This document shows, in pieces, positions 52,428-61,098 of a stretch of 64,000 nt of DNA. The notes beneath the pieces are model-generated. The model saw only the letters and a program-made list of their open reading frames with translations, was not told the origin of the DNA and made no database searches. This DNA is from Streptomyces sp. SID13031 (GTDB lineage Bacteria > Actinomycetota > Actinomycetes > Propionibacteriales > Kribbellaceae), in the NCBI RefSeq assembly GCF_010548305.1, contig NZ_JAAGLV010000021.1, positions 1-64,000 on the forward strand, in the 5' to 3' direction. Position numbers and translations under genes: made by a program. The stretch's first letter is position 1, and every line of letters begins with the position of its first letter.

Positions 52428-53558
52428 TCATCGCCGTCTCATGTAGAGGTCGAATGCGGTGTAGAGCGCCTTGTTCAACGGCAGATCCCACTCACCGACG
52501 TACTCGACGGCTTCGCCGCCGGTGCCGACCTTGAACTGGATCAACCCGACGTGCGGGTCGTTCTGGTCCAAGGTGTCGGTGATGCCCCGTAGGTCGTACA
52601 CGGTTGCGCCCGCAGCGAGCGCATCCGACATCATCCGCCACTGGATCGCATTCGATCCACGGACGTCCCGCTTCGTTGTCGAGCTGGCACCGTAGGAGTA
52701 CCAGGAGTGACCGCCCACCCGGACCCAGATCGTCGAGGCGACCAGGTCGCCCTCGTGGTAGGCGTTGTAGAGCCGGAAGTCGCAGCAGTCGGCGGGCTGG
52801 CTCGCCATCGCCTCGTACATCTTGACGAAGTACGGCAACGGCCGCGGGGTGAAATGATCCCGCTCGGCCGTCTCGACATACAGCGCGTGGAAGGCCTTCA
52901 GGTCCTCCGGTGTGCCGAGGGTGACCTCGACGCCGAGCTTGGCCGACTTCTTGATGTTGCGCCGCCACTGCTGGTTCATCCCGGTCAGCAGGTCCTCCTC
53001 GGTCTTGCCGGCCAGCGGCACCTGGAAGACGTACTGCGGCTGGCCGGCGGCGAAGCCCTCGCCGACCTTCGGGGCCTTCCAGCCGAGCGCGCGGAGCTGG
53101 GCGGACACGGTCGCGCCGGACGGCTCGATCACATCCGGCCGGACGTCGCCGAGCTTGGGCTGCTGCCCACCGGCGATCGCGTCCTTGATCGTCTTGGCCG
53201 ACCAGCGCCGGGTCGGTACCGGCGCACCCATCCGCAATCCGAACGCGCCCGCCTCCTGCGCGTGCGCGGCCAGCGGTCGCAGGTACCGGCCGAGGTCGAT
53301 CGCGTCCCAGTCGATCACCGGGCCCTCGGGCAGGTACGCGAGGTAGCGCTTGACCTTCGGCATCTGCCGGTAGAGCACCAGCGCGACGCCCAGCAGATCG
53401 TTCGGGGCCGCCGGATCGAACCAGCCCAGCGACTCGGCCTTCCACTCGCTCTTCACCGCCGCCCAGCCCGGGGTCTGCAGGAAGCTCGCCGAAGGCTGCG
53501 CCGCCAGATAGGCGGCGTGCTGCTCGGCTGAGATGGTCCGGATGCTCAAGTCACTCAC
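52428..53558 (-). CDS. FemX/FemAB lipid II aminoacyltransferase
   Basis: A 376-residue FemAB-family protein made of two GNAT-like folds; it should add the first cross-bridge residue (often Gly) from aminoacyl-tRNA to lipid II. Recognisable stretches are PSASFLQTPGWAAVKSEWK, YLPEGPVIDW, NQQWRRNIKKSAKLGVEV and the C-terminal YDLRGITDTLDQNDPHVGL region. GTG start at 53558. Streptomycetes have a femX close to rpsF (from memory), in keeping with this position before the ribosomal operon. Confidence 0.9.
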   Translation of the reverse strand: MSDLSIRTISAEQHAAYLAAQPSASFLQTPGWAAVKSEWKAESLGWFDPAAPNDLLGVALVLYRQMPKVKRYLAYLPEGPVIDWDAIDLGRYLRPLAAHAQEAGAFGLRMGAPVPTRRWSAKTIKDAIAGGQQPKLGDVRPDVIEPSGATVSAQLRALGWKAPKVGEGFAAGQPQYVFQVPLAGKTEEDLLTGMNQQWRRNIKKSAKLGVEVTLGTPEDLKAFHALYVETAERDHFTPRPLPYFVKMYEAMASQPADCCDFRLYNAYHEGDLVASTIWVRVGGHSWYSYGASSTTKRDVRGSNAIQWRMMSDALAAGATVYDLRGITDTLDQNDPHVGLIQFKVGTGGEAVEYVGEWDLPLNKALYTAFDLYMRRR

Positions 53559-53561
53559 GGT

Positions 53562-53616
53562 CGGTCAGGTTACCGGCCCGCGGCGTCAGACCGTAGCCGA
53601 GCCGGAAACCTGACCG
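53562..53616. terminator. Long imperfect hairpin between GH27 and femX-like genes
   Basis: CGGTCAGGTTACCGGC (53562-53577) pairs with GCCGGAAACCTGACCG (53601-53616) with one mismatch and a 22-nt loop. It follows the GH27 stop on the minus strand and may end that transcript or structure the FemX leader. No T-tract. Confidence 0.5.
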
Positions 53617-53657
53617 CTGAATGCTGTCCTTTTACCTCCCCCACCCCACCGCCCCGG

Positions 53658-54998
53658 TCAGGCGATCCTGATCAACCGGGAGCCGTGGGCGGGCACATTC
53701 GTGGCCGTCCAAGAGCTGGTGAAACTGCCCAGATCCGCCCGCGCCACCAGGTCGCGGACGGGCTTGCTGCCACTCAGGCCGAGTGAGCTCCAGCTCACGG
53801 TGATGTTGGTGGCCGACGATCCCAGGTTGTAGACGGCGGCGTAGGTGACGCCGTTGACGACCTTCTTCCAGACCTGGGAGTTGCCGGCGGTGATCCGGGT
53901 CGGCAGCACCGCGGCCTGGTCGAGCGCGACCACCTCGGGGTTGGTCAGGATCGAGATGGCCGCGTTGTCCATCCAGTAGACGTCGCCACCGACGTACAGG
54001 GGAGCCGACGCCATCGACCAGAACGTCATCACCGATTGCCGCTCGGCATCGTTGAGTCCGTCCTGGAGTGCGCTACCGGTGTTGTTGTTGATCGGCATCG
54101 AGTCCAGATCGGGCAGGTAGCTCGGGGTGACCTTGCTCAGCCAGTTGGGCAGATCGGCCCACCGGTCATCGATCGAACTGGTCCAGGTGGACGTCGTACC
54201 GCAGTAGCACTCGACATCGGTATCGATCCGTACGCCGTTCGCCCACGGGCGCAGGCCGTCACCTGCCGCAAGGTCGACCGGCCAGGCACTGGCGGTCAGC
54301 CAGATCGAGCGGCCGGACTGGTCGATCGCCTGGGAGATCGCCTGGATGTCGGGCACGTTGTCGGCGGTCACTCCGTCGACCTTGAGGAAGTCCACGCCCC
54401 AGGACGCGTACTTGTTGATGATCGAGTTGAAGTACGGCTGCGCGCACGGCTTGCTGTAGTCGACCTTCCAGTTGCCGCCCCATTTGTTGGTAGGCGTCAG
54501 CGGCAGCACGACGATGTCGCGGACGGTGCAACTGGTGCCGACGATCGGCGCACTCTTGTTGTAGGCCTCCTGCTCCAGCCCGGCGGCCATGTAGATGCCG
54601 GCCTTCAGGCCTTTGCCATGGATGTAGCCGGCGATCCCGCTGATCCCACTCGGGAACCGGGCCGGATCAGGATCCGGAATTCCGTTGGCATCGCTGTGGA
54701 AACTCCACGCCATCGTCGCGTTCCAGCCGGCGTCGATGTTGATGTAGCTGTAGCCGGCCGACTTCAGCTTGGTCGCCACCGCGTCGGCGGCGTCCTTGAT
54801 GTGCGCCTCGGTCAGCCAGGCCGTGCCGTACGTCGCTCGGGTGGTCGACTGGTTGCTCCAGCTGCTCCAGCCCATGAAGGGTTTGGTGAAGCTGGTCTTG
54901 GCCTCAGTGGTGGTCTTGGCTTCGGCGGTGGTGCCCGGTGAGAGCGCTGCGAGCAGCGGCAGCGCCAGGGCGATTCGCAGTACACGAGTGGAGATCAT
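53658..54998 (-). CDS. Secreted GH27 glycosidase (alpha-galactosidase type)
   Basis: A 446-residue exported enzyme. Signal peptide about 1-26, then a short duplicated EAKTTTEAKT patch, then a GH27 TIM barrel (about 38-350: MGWSSWSNQ; YINIDAGW; VDFLKVDGV with nucleophile Asp208; RIDTDVE with likely acid/base Asp261) and a C-terminal beta-sandwich (about 365-446). It is expected to cleave alpha-galactosides, though isomaltodextranase-like or alpha-N-acetylgalactosaminidase activities occur in the family. AGGGAC precedes ATG 54998. The upstream region is unusually AT-rich (ATAATTAACT), probably its promoter. Confidence 0.9.
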   Translation of the reverse strand: MISTRVLRIALALPLLAALSPGTTAEAKTTTEAKTSFTKPFMGWSSWSNQSTTRATYGTAWLTEAHIKDAADAVATKLKSAGYSYINIDAGWNATMAWSFHSDANGIPDPDPARFPSGISGIAGYIHGKGLKAGIYMAAGLEQEAYNKSAPIVGTSCTVRDIVVLPLTPTNKWGGNWKVDYSKPCAQPYFNSIINKYASWGVDFLKVDGVTADNVPDIQAISQAIDQSGRSIWLTASAWPVDLAAGDGLRPWANGVRIDTDVECYCGTTSTWTSSIDDRWADLPNWLSKVTPSYLPDLDSMPINNNTGSALQDGLNDAERQSVMTFWSMASAPLYVGGDVYWMDNAAISILTNPEVVALDQAAVLPTRITAGNSQVWKKVVNGVTYAAVYNLGSSATNITVSWSSLGLSGSKPVRDLVARADLGSFTSSWTATNVPAHGSRLIRIA

Positions 54999-55070
54999 CG
55001 GGGCGGTCCCTCCATCGGGGGCAGATAGAGGGACCGTACGATAATTAACTCCGGTAAGAAATAGCTCTGC

Positions 55071-55211
55071 TCAGCTGAGCAGCAGGTCGAGCGAAACCTC
55101 CCAGGGCCGGGTGGCGATCGCCGGATCGAGGGCGTGCGCGGCAACCCCGTCGGCCGGTGCGACGTGGGGGAGCGCCTCGTTGTCCTCGAAGTGCCGGCCG
55201 CCGATGCTCAT
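55071..55211 (-). CDS. 46-residue ORF divergent from TetR gene
   Basis: A small ORF, MSIGGRHFEDNEALPHVAPA at its start and ending EVSLDLLLS, with ATG at 55211 and a CAGGAACAG ribosome site. A TetR-type operator lies 35 bp upstream, where its promoter should be. No family recognised. It may be a real small protein under TetR control or the remnant of a larger target gene lost by deletion. Confidence 0.4.
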   Translation of the reverse strand: MSIGGRHFEDNEALPHVAPADGVAAHALDPAIATRPWEVSLDLLLS

Positions 55212-55246
55212 CCGACTGTTCCTGTCCTGAGGTCGAGCTAGACTTA

Positions 55247-55264
55247 ACCGGAGGATCCTCCGGT
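55247..55264. promoter_or_regulatory. TetR operator candidate 1
   Basis: ACCGGAGGATCCTCCGGT is a perfect 18-bp palindrome in the divergent gap before the TetR gene. It shares the core GGAGGA-x-CCTCC with the second site 16 bp further on. Confidence 0.7.
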
Positions 55265-55279
55265 AGATCTCCAATGAAT

Positions 55280-55293
55280 CGGAGGAGCCTCCG
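55280..55293. promoter_or_regulatory. TetR operator candidate 2
   Basis: CGGAGGAGCCTCCG has perfect 6-bp arms (CGGAGG/CCTCCG) around a 2-nt centre. Its similarity to the 55247-55264 palindrome suggests two sites for the same repressor, 68 bp before the TetR start. Confidence 0.65.
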
Positions 55294-55360
55294 TTTCACA
55301 AGCCGGCGAGGGCGTCGGCTAGGTTCGTGGTTCCGGTCAGGGGTCGAGAGGGGGAGCAGG

Positions 55361-55927
55361 ATGGGGGCGACGAGTGAGCGGCCGCTGCGTGCGGACGCCC
55401 AGCGCAACCGCGACCTGCTGCTCGATGCCGCGGGCAAAGCTTTCTCCGAGTGCGGCCTGGAGGCGACGCTCGAAGGCATCGCCAAGAACGCGGGCGTCGG
55501 GATCGGCACGCTCTACCGGCACTTCCCGACCCGCGAGGCGTTGGTCGAGGCGGTCTATCGCAACGAGCTGGCCGTGGTCTGCACCGCTGCGCCCGAGCTG
55601 CTCGCCGCGATGCCGCCGGTCGAGGCGACCCGAGCTTGGATGGATCGCTTCGTCGATTTCATGAGCCGCAAGATCGGGATGGCGGATGCGCTGCGGGCGC
55701 TGATCGCGTCCGGCGCGGATCCGTATGCACACAGCTTCGAGCTGCTGACCGGCGCGATCCAGCCGTTGCTGGAGGCTGCCGCCGCGGCGGGCGAGATCCG
55801 TCCGGACTTCGCTGCTGACGATGTGCTGATGAGCCTGAGTGGAGTCGCGCTGGCCGCGAGCTCCAACCGCGAGCAGGCGGGTCGCCTGCTCGACCTGCTG
55901 ATGGACGGCCTGCGCTACCGCGCCTGA
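55361..55927 (+). CDS. TetR-family transcriptional regulator
   Basis: A 188-residue repressor. The HTH region reads LEATLEGIAKNAGVGIGTLYRHFPTREAL (about 35-63), followed by a TetR_C-type ligand domain. ATG at 55361 after GGGGAGCAGG; the longer reading frame to 55157 crosses the operators and is not supported. It probably represses itself, the divergent 46-residue ORF, and possibly the SDR gene that follows 44 bp downstream. Confidence 0.92.
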   Translation: MGATSERPLRADAQRNRDLLLDAAGKAFSECGLEATLEGIAKNAGVGIGTLYRHFPTREALVEAVYRNELAVVCTAAPELLAAMPPVEATRAWMDRFVDFMSRKIGMADALRALIASGADPYAHSFELLTGAIQPLLEAAAAAGEIRPDFAADDVLMSLSGVALAASSNREQAGRLLDLLMDGLRYRA

Positions 55928-55971
55928 CGCCGGGCCCTGGTCAGTACCGGTGGTGTTTCTAGGGTGTGGTC

Positions 55972-56688
55972 ATGCAGACAGTGGCGTTGGTGACTGGGTC
56001 GACCTCTGGAATCGGGGAGGCGACAGCGCGGCGCCTCGCCGCCGACGGGATGACAGTGGTGATCCACTCGCGCAGTAGTCGCGACGCGGGACTCGCGCTG
56101 GCCGCGGAACTGGGTGGGACCTACCTGCAGGCCGGCCTCGAGCAGGAGGACGAGGCGACCGCACTGGTGCCACAGGTGCTCGCCGCACACGGGCGACTCG
56201 ACGTACTGGTGAACAACGCCGGCATCAGCTGGCCAGTACCGCATGCAGACCTCGACGGCCTGACTGCCGCAGACTGGCGGCGTTTGCTGGAGGTCAACCT
56301 GATCGCCCCCTGGCTGCTCTGCACTGCAGCTCTTCCCGCCCTCCGCGAGTCGCGAGGATCAATCGTCAATGTGACCAGCCACGCGGGCGTACGGCCGAAA
56401 GGCAGCTCGGTCGCCTATGCCGCCAGCAAGGCAGCCCTGAACCACGTGACGAAGCTGCTCGCCGCCGCGCTCGGCCCCGAAGTACGGGTGAACGCCGTTG
56501 CGCCCGGGCTTGTGGATACCCCGATGACAGCCGACTGGACCGCGGCACAGGAGCTGTGGAAAACCAACAGCCCCATGCGCCGAGCCGCCCAACCATCAGA
56601 CGTCGCCGACCTGATCGCCACCATCGCCGCCCATCACTACCTCACCGGCGAAGTGATCCTGCTGGACGGCGGCCTCAACCTCCGCTGA
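55972..56688 (+). CDS. Short-chain dehydrogenase/reductase
   Basis: A 238-residue classical SDR: cofactor motif TGSTSGIG (about 8-15), NNAG, catalytic Ser region NVTSHAG, and YAASK (Tyr, Lys). The sequence after the first strand (IHSRSS) suits NADPH. Substrate unknown. ATG 55972 was preferred to GTG 55966. It may be cotranscribed with the TetR gene. Confidence 0.92.
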   Translation: MQTVALVTGSTSGIGEATARRLAADGMTVVIHSRSSRDAGLALAAELGGTYLQAGLEQEDEATALVPQVLAAHGRLDVLVNNAGISWPVPHADLDGLTAADWRRLLEVNLIAPWLLCTAALPALRESRGSIVNVTSHAGVRPKGSSVAYAASKAALNHVTKLLAAALGPEVRVNAVAPGLVDTPMTADWTAAQELWKTNSPMRRAAQPSDVADLIATIAAHHYLTGEVILLDGGLNLR

Positions 56689-56747
56689 CGAAACCGGCGC
56701 CGGCGAATCTGTCGGTGGCTGCTCCTAGGATCGGCCGATGCCATCCG

Positions 56748-56915
56748 GTGCAGGTGTCCCTGCTGGCCGCGTTGTCGGCCGTGGCGGGCGCAGTACTGGC
56801 GCTACCGATGGGCCTCCGTACGGCGATCTGGGTCGCTGGTGCGCTGTGCCTGGTCAGCGCGTTCGTACTGCCGTGGAAGTCAGCTAGACCAGCCCCATTG
56901 CCTGAGCCAGTCTGA
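56748..56915 (+). CDS. Possible 55-residue membrane protein or MFS remnant
   Basis: From GTG 56748 (or 56754) an ORF encodes two hydrophobic helices (VSLLAALSAVAGAVLALPM and AIWVAGALCLVSAFVL) and a short Pro-rich tail. It looks like the last two helices of an MFS carrier, so it may be a fragment left after a deletion, or a genuine small membrane protein. It overlaps the convergent NUDIX gene by 32 bp. The ribosome site is weak. Confidence 0.35.
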   Translation: MQVSLLAALSAVAGAVLALPMGLRTAIWVAGALCLVSAFVLPWKSARPAPLPEPV

Positions 56916-57423
56916 CCAGGCCGGCCATCACGCCGTTGTTGTCGTCCCTGGCGTCGAGGTAGGTGATCGCCTCATCGGGCGGCAGCACGAGCACCTCGAT
57001 CACCTGCTCGGCGTCGTCGGGATTGCTCGGGTTGCCGTCGACCGTCACGTCGACGACGTAGTTCGCCCAGTACGAGACCGGATGCGGGAGATGCGGCCGG
57101 TACGGTTCGGGCCGGCGTTGGTGGGCGCGGTGCCCGCCGAGCCAGATCAAGGGGCCGGTGACCCGGGCGCCAGCCTCCTCGCGCACCTCGCGTCGCACGA
57201 GGTGCTCGATCGTTTCATCCGGCTCACGGGTGCCACCGGGCAGGAAGCGCCAGCCCCGGTCGTTCTGGCAGACGACGATGCCGCCCTCGGTCCGGCCGAC
57301 CACATGTGCCTTGCCGATCAGCTCGTCCGGTGGCTGCTCGGTCCCGAACTGGAGATCGACCCCACCCTCGGCCCAGTGGCTCGGAGCGTACAAGTGGGGA
57401 AACTGCTGGGCCCAGGTCTCCAT
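56884..57423 (-). CDS. NUDIX hydrolase
   Basis: A 179-residue pyrophosphohydrolase. The NUDIX box GGTREPDETIEHLVRREVRE (start; continues EAG) follows G-x5-E-x7-R-E-V-x-E-E-A-G, with all metal-binding Glu residues. Substrate cannot be told; a nucleoside diphosphate derivative is likely. ATG 57423 was taken as start because the upstream extension is antisense to a membrane-protein gene. Confidence 0.9.
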   Translation of the reverse strand: METWAQQFPHLYAPSHWAEGGVDLQFGTEQPPDELIGKAHVVGRTEGGIVVCQNDRGWRFLPGGTREPDETIEHLVRREVREEAGARVTGPLIWLGGHRAHQRRPEPYRPHLPHPVSYWANYVVDVTVDGNPSNPDDAEQVIEVLVLPPDEAITYLDARDDNNGVMAGLVRLAQAMGLV

Positions 57424-57486
57424 CGGGGCATTCTTGCGTGCTGCTGGTGCGCGGGCGGCTTGGCGGTCTGCGGTAGCGTCCGGCGC

Positions 57487-57909
57487 ATGGCTGTTGCCGA
57501 ACCTGATCCCGAGCGCGCTCAGCGCACCACCGTCCGTGTGCTGTGGGCTTGCGCGGTGCTGACCGTTTTCGTCGGGGTCTTCCTGGTCTCTGATATCACC
57601 AAATCGGCCGACAGCTACCGGCCCGCGGCCTGGGTGGGAGTCACGCTGGCGGCGCTCTGCATGCTGGCGTTGGCGACGCTGTACGTCGGCTGCGCTCTGG
57701 GGCGAGTCACGCTGGGCACCCAGGTTGGGCGCGCGAGCCTCTTCCAGCTCTCGACCGTCTGCCTCGTCGTCGCAGTGGGCGCCGACATCTTCATTCCGTC
57801 CCGGGAGACCGGCGGCCTGGCGCTCGTGCTGCCGTGGGGCATCACCTACTGGCTGCACAACCTGAACCGGCCGCCCGCGGACCACGCGCCCTCCGACGCG
57901 GGGCAGTAA
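57487..57909 (+). CDS. Four-helix membrane protein
   Basis: A 140-residue protein with hydrophobic segments at about 16-35, 48-68, 83-102 and 108-122. No family recognised. ATG at 57487. It ends directly against the stop of the convergent endonuclease-like gene (no gap). Confidence 0.65.
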   Translation: MAVAEPDPERAQRTTVRVLWACAVLTVFVGVFLVSDITKSADSYRPAAWVGVTLAALCMLALATLYVGCALGRVTLGTQVGRASLFQLSTVCLVVAVGADIFIPSRETGGLALVLPWGITYWLHNLNRPPADHAPSDAGQ

Positions 57910-58713
57910 CTACTTCAGGTGTGACCGGAGGTAGTCGATGTCGGCCTTCTGACCGTGGTCGCCGTTGGGGGTCTCGACGACGACCGGTGCGTCGGCGGCC
58001 TTCACCACCGCGACGATCTCGGCCGGGTCGATCTCGCCCTCTTCGAAGTTGCTGTGCCGGTCCGCGCCCGAGCCGAACGCGTCCCGCGAGCCGTTCGCAT
58101 GCACCAGGTCGATCCGGCCGGTGATCGCGACCACTCTCTCCACCACCGTCGGCAGGTCCTCGCCGGCCGCGTGGAAGTGGCAGGTGTCGAGGCAGAAGCC
58201 GACCCGGTCGACGTGCTCGTTGCCGGAGCTCTGCACCGCGTCCCACAGCCGGGCGATCCGCTCCAGCTTGCGCGCCATCGCGTTCTCGCCGCCCGCGGTG
58301 TTCTCGATCAGCAGCGGCACCGGCAGCTCCGCGCGCTCGATGCACTTGCGCCAGTTGTCGAACCCTGCCTCGGGGTCGTCGTCCTCACCGACGTGCCCGC
58401 CGTGCACGATGACGCCCTTGGCGCCGATCTCGGCCGCCTTGTCGAGCGTCTGCTGCAGCAGCTTGCGGCTGGGGATCCGGATCCGGTTGTTGAGCGTCGC
58501 GACGTTCAGCCGGTACGGAGCGTGCACGAAGAGGTCGATCCCCTCCGCCTCCGCCCGCACCTTCAGCGCCTCGGCGCCGTCGGCGTAGGCCACCTTCGGG
58601 GCCTTGTAGTCCTGCGGGTCACCGAGAAAGAACTGAACCACCTCGGCTCCCCGGTCGGCAGCCTCCGCCAGCGGGTCGTTCTGCTCGACGTGCGCACCCA
58701 GTTTCAAGCTCAT
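57910..58713 (-). CDS. Endonuclease IV-like TIM-barrel protein
   Basis: A 267-residue AP endonuclease family 2 protein. Metal-site segments are FVHAPYRLNVA, IVHGGHVGEDD, LLIENTAGGEN, GFCLDTCHFHAAG, DLVHANGS and VVVETPNGD, corresponding to the three-zinc site of Nfo. It should cut abasic sites, but some relatives are sugar isomerases; the conserved NTAGG and DTCH favour the nuclease. ATG at 58713. Confidence 0.88.
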   Translation of the reverse strand: MSLKLGAHVEQNDPLAEAADRGAEVVQFFLGDPQDYKAPKVAYADGAEALKVRAEAEGIDLFVHAPYRLNVATLNNRIRIPSRKLLQQTLDKAAEIGAKGVIVHGGHVGEDDDPEAGFDNWRKCIERAELPVPLLIENTAGGENAMARKLERIARLWDAVQSSGNEHVDRVGFCLDTCHFHAAGEDLPTVVERVVAITGRIDLVHANGSRDAFGSGADRHSNFEEGEIDPAEIVAVVKAADAPVVVETPNGDHGQKADIDYLRSHLK

Positions 58714-58819
58714 GCCGACACCCTAAGACCGCCCGCCGACAGTCCCGCAATCCCGCGGTACGACCGCCAGGACAAAGCCGCTGTACTGCGCTGTCGGTGG
58801 CCGGTCCTAGCCTTGCCGC

Positions 58820-59578
58820 ATGCCAACAGCAGAGACCTTCCGCGCGCTGAAGCCCGGCCCTGTCCTGGTCGGTGAGGACACCTGGACCCTGACGGTGCAC
58901 GACCTGGGCATCCTGCGCGTCCCGAGCGGCCGGCTCGAGGCCTGCGACCCGTTCGTGAATCTGGGCGAGGGTGCCGTCGTCGACATCCCACCGGGCGACC
59001 ACCCGGTCCGGGTGACGGTGGCGGATGTGTCCGATGAGCAGGACGGGAGCCACCTGCGCGAGGCGTACCTGAGCGTTGTTCTGACCGACGGGGAGGCCGT
59101 ATCCCTGGGCACGGCGACCGGCGCGGACCAGACGCTGGAGGACGGCGAGTGGCTCGCGGTCGGCGTGGACGCGGGCACGGTGGGCTTCGTGGACGCCGAG
59201 GCGGTCAGGGCCGCGATGCCGGCTGACGACTGGTACGAGGGGGTTTTCGACAACGGTACGGACGACAGCTGGTTCTCGCTGATGGACTCGGCTGAGCACC
59301 TGATCGCAGGCAGCGCGAACATCGTGATGCCCGCCGCCACCGCGGGGGAGAACGTCGTCCTGGCCCATTCGGGCTGGGGTGACGGGGTCTACCCGGTGCT
59401 GAGCACGCTGGACGGGGACGGCCGTCTGCTGGCGATCCACATCGACCTGCTCGTGGTCGGCGAGGACGAGGATGACGATGAGGACGACGACGAGCTCGAG
59501 GAAGACGGCGATGGCGATGGCGACGGTGCCCAGCCGGTGAAGCGCGGGTTGCTGGCGAGGCTGCTGGGGCGCCAGTGA
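58820..59578 (+). CDS. DUF4241 protein with acidic tail
   Basis: A 252-residue soluble protein. Central segments (EAVRAAMPADDWYEGVFDN, HSGWGDGVYPVLSTLDGDG) match DUF4241, a family found near polymorphic toxin/immunity loci but of unproven function. Residues about 215-236 are a run of Asp/Glu/Gly, followed by a basic end (KRGLLARLLGRQ). It lies just before the ribosomal operon. Confidence 0.75.
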   Translation: MPTAETFRALKPGPVLVGEDTWTLTVHDLGILRVPSGRLEACDPFVNLGEGAVVDIPPGDHPVRVTVADVSDEQDGSHLREAYLSVVLTDGEAVSLGTATGADQTLEDGEWLAVGVDAGTVGFVDAEAVRAAMPADDWYEGVFDNGTDDSWFSLMDSAEHLIAGSANIVMPAATAGENVVLAHSGWGDGVYPVLSTLDGDGRLLAIHIDLLVVGEDEDDDEDDDELEEDGDGDGDGAQPVKRGLLARLLGRQ

Positions 59579-59637
59579 TGCCGACCCGCCGGGAAACTGG
59601 CCTGTGGATAGTGGTCAAGGGCACGTCCAAGCGCTGG

Positions 59638-59757
59638 TATTCTGTTGGCGTGGGCCCGGTCCTTCGACCGGGCTTACTGCTTGACCCAGCTCGGCGCCGA
59701 CGGCGATTGTCGGCGGTGAGCGCACCGCATCGCCCTCCTGCCACGGAAAGACCGTGG
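59638..59757 (+). promoter_or_regulatory. Structured rpsF leader, possible S6:S18 control site
   Basis: An extended -10-like TGGTATTCT ends at 59643. It is followed by a GCCCGGTC/GACCGGGC hairpin (59654-59673), a GCCGAC/GTCGGC stem and a CCACGG-AAAGA-CCGTGG hairpin (59741-59757) just before the ribosome site AAGGAGGTGG. Bacterial rpsF leaders often carry a CCG-containing hairpin bound by the S6:S18 complex; the last hairpin is the candidate. Confidence 0.45.
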
Positions 59758-59789
59758 CCGCCAAAGTCCGAAGGAGGTGGAGTTCGCGC

Positions 59790-60080
59790 ATGCGTCGTTA
59801 TGAAGTCATGGTGATCCTCGACCCTGAGCTCGAAGAGCGCACCGTCGAACCGTCCCTCGACACGTACCTGAACATCGTCCGCAAGGAAGGTGGCACGGTC
59901 GAGAAGCTCGACATCTGGGGCCGGCGCAAGCTGGCCTATGACGTCAAGAAGAAGTCTGAGGGCATTTACGCCATCATCGACCTGACCGCCACCCCGGCAG
60001 TCGTGAAGGAACTCGACCGTCAGCTCACGCTGAACGAGTCGATCCTGCGCACCAAGGTCATCCGCCCGGACCAGCACTGA
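59790..60080 (+). CDS. rpsF: 30S ribosomal protein S6
   Basis: A 96-residue S6 protein: [17 protein letters not shown] at the start and the [18 protein letters not shown] strand pair that contacts S18 and 16S rRNA. First gene of the rpsF-ssb-rpsR-rplI operon. The ATG at 59790 is fixed by AAGGAGGTGG at the usual distance. Confidence 0.98.
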   Translation: MRRYEVMVILDPELEERTVEPSLDTYLNIVRKEGGTVEKLDIWGRRKLAYDVKKKSEGIYAIIDLTATPAVVKELDRQLTLNESILRTKVIRPDQH

Positions 60081-60147
60081 TCCCTGGGGCGTCAGGTGGT
60101 CTGGCGTCGTCACACCACTCAACGTCCGCTGTACAGGAGGAGTTGTC

Positions 60148-60774
60148 ATGGCCGGTGAACCACCCATCACGTTGATCGGGAACCTGACGGGAGATCCGGA
60201 GCTCCGGTTCACACCGTCGGGGGCCGCGGTGGCGAACTTCACCGTCGCCTGTACTCCGCGCACGCTGGACCGGCAGAGCAACGAGTGGAAGGACGGGGAA
60301 ACCCTCTTCATCTCGTGCGCTGTCTGGCGCCAGGTCGCCGAGAACGTCGCCGAGTCACTGACCCGCGGCGCGCGGGTAGTCGTCCACGGTCGTCTGAAGG
60401 CACGAAGCTACGACGATCGCGACGGCAACAAGCGCACCGTCTTCGAGTGTGATGTCGAGGAGATCGGCGCGAGCATGAAGTATGCGACCGCGAAGATCAC
60501 CAAGACGACGCGCTCCGGTGGTGACGGCGGCGGCTTCGGTGGCGGCGGTGGCGGTAACCAAGGCGGCGGTTTCGGTGGCGGCGGCGGCAACCAGGGTGGC
60601 GGCTTCGGCGGCAACCAAGGTGGCGGCGCCCCGCAGAACGACCCGTGGGCGACCCCGGCCGCCGGTGGCGGAGCCAGTGGTGGTGGTGGTGGCGGTGGCG
60701 GCCAGGCCGCCCCGCAGAACGACCCCTGGGCAGGCCAGAGTGGCGGCGGCTCGATGGAAGAGCCTCCGTTCTGA
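60148..60774 (+). CDS. ssb: Single-stranded DNA-binding protein
   Basis: A 208-residue SSB: OB-fold (about 1-115; [19 protein letters not shown] at the N-terminus), a long Gly/Gln/Asn-rich flexible linker with [12 protein letters not shown]-type repeats and two QNDPWA boxes, and the conserved acidic-hydrophobic tip MEEPPF that recruits repair and replication partners. Second gene of the operon; AGGAGG precedes the ATG. Confidence 0.97.
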   Translation: MAGEPPITLIGNLTGDPELRFTPSGAAVANFTVACTPRTLDRQSNEWKDGETLFISCAVWRQVAENVAESLTRGARVVVHGRLKARSYDDRDGNKRTVFECDVEEIGASMKYATAKITKTTRSGGDGGGFGGGGGGNQGGGFGGGGGNQGGGFGGNQGGGAPQNDPWATPAAGGGASGGGGGGGGQAAPQNDPWAGQSGGGSMEEPPF

Positions 60775-60850
60775 TCTCGTCGCAGGACTGTTGTACCGAG
60801 TGACCATTCCGGCAGTCGCCGGGCTCTAGGAGTAGGAACGGAGCACCACA

Positions 60851-61084
60851 ATGGCCAAGATCATTCGGAAGCCCAAGAAGAAGGTTTGCGGCTTCTGCAA
60901 GGACAAGGCAACGTACGTCGATTACAAAGACACCGGCTTGCTGCGCAAGTTCATCTCCGACCGCGGCAAGATCCGCGCGCGTCGGGTGACGGGCAACTGC
61001 GTCCAGCACCAGCGCGATGTCGCAACCGCTATCAAGAACGCTCGCGAGGTGGCTCTGCTGCCTTACACGAGCACCGCTCGCTGA
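60851..61084 (+). CDS. rpsR: 30S ribosomal protein S18
   Basis: A 77-residue S18. The CGFC pair and a later Cys/His (GNCVQH) indicate the zinc-binding (C+) form. [18 protein letters not shown] and the basic RARRVTG are family marks. It is third in the operon. Confidence 0.97.
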   Translation: MAKIIRKPKKKVCGFCKDKATYVDYKDTGLLRKFISDRGKIRARRVTGNCVQHQRDVATAIKNAREVALLPYTSTAR

Positions 61085-61098
61085 GGGAGGTCTGAGAC

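Noticed and set aside
55045-55509. Minus-strand frame crossing the TetR operators
   Set aside because: It runs antisense into the TetR HTH coding region and through both palindromes; the 46-residue ORF in another frame is better placed.
60500-60740. Repetitive GGC-rich DNA in ssb as a possible mobile or regulatory repeat
   Set aside because: It is the normal glycine-rich linker of an actinobacterial SSB, in frame and followed by the conserved acidic tip.
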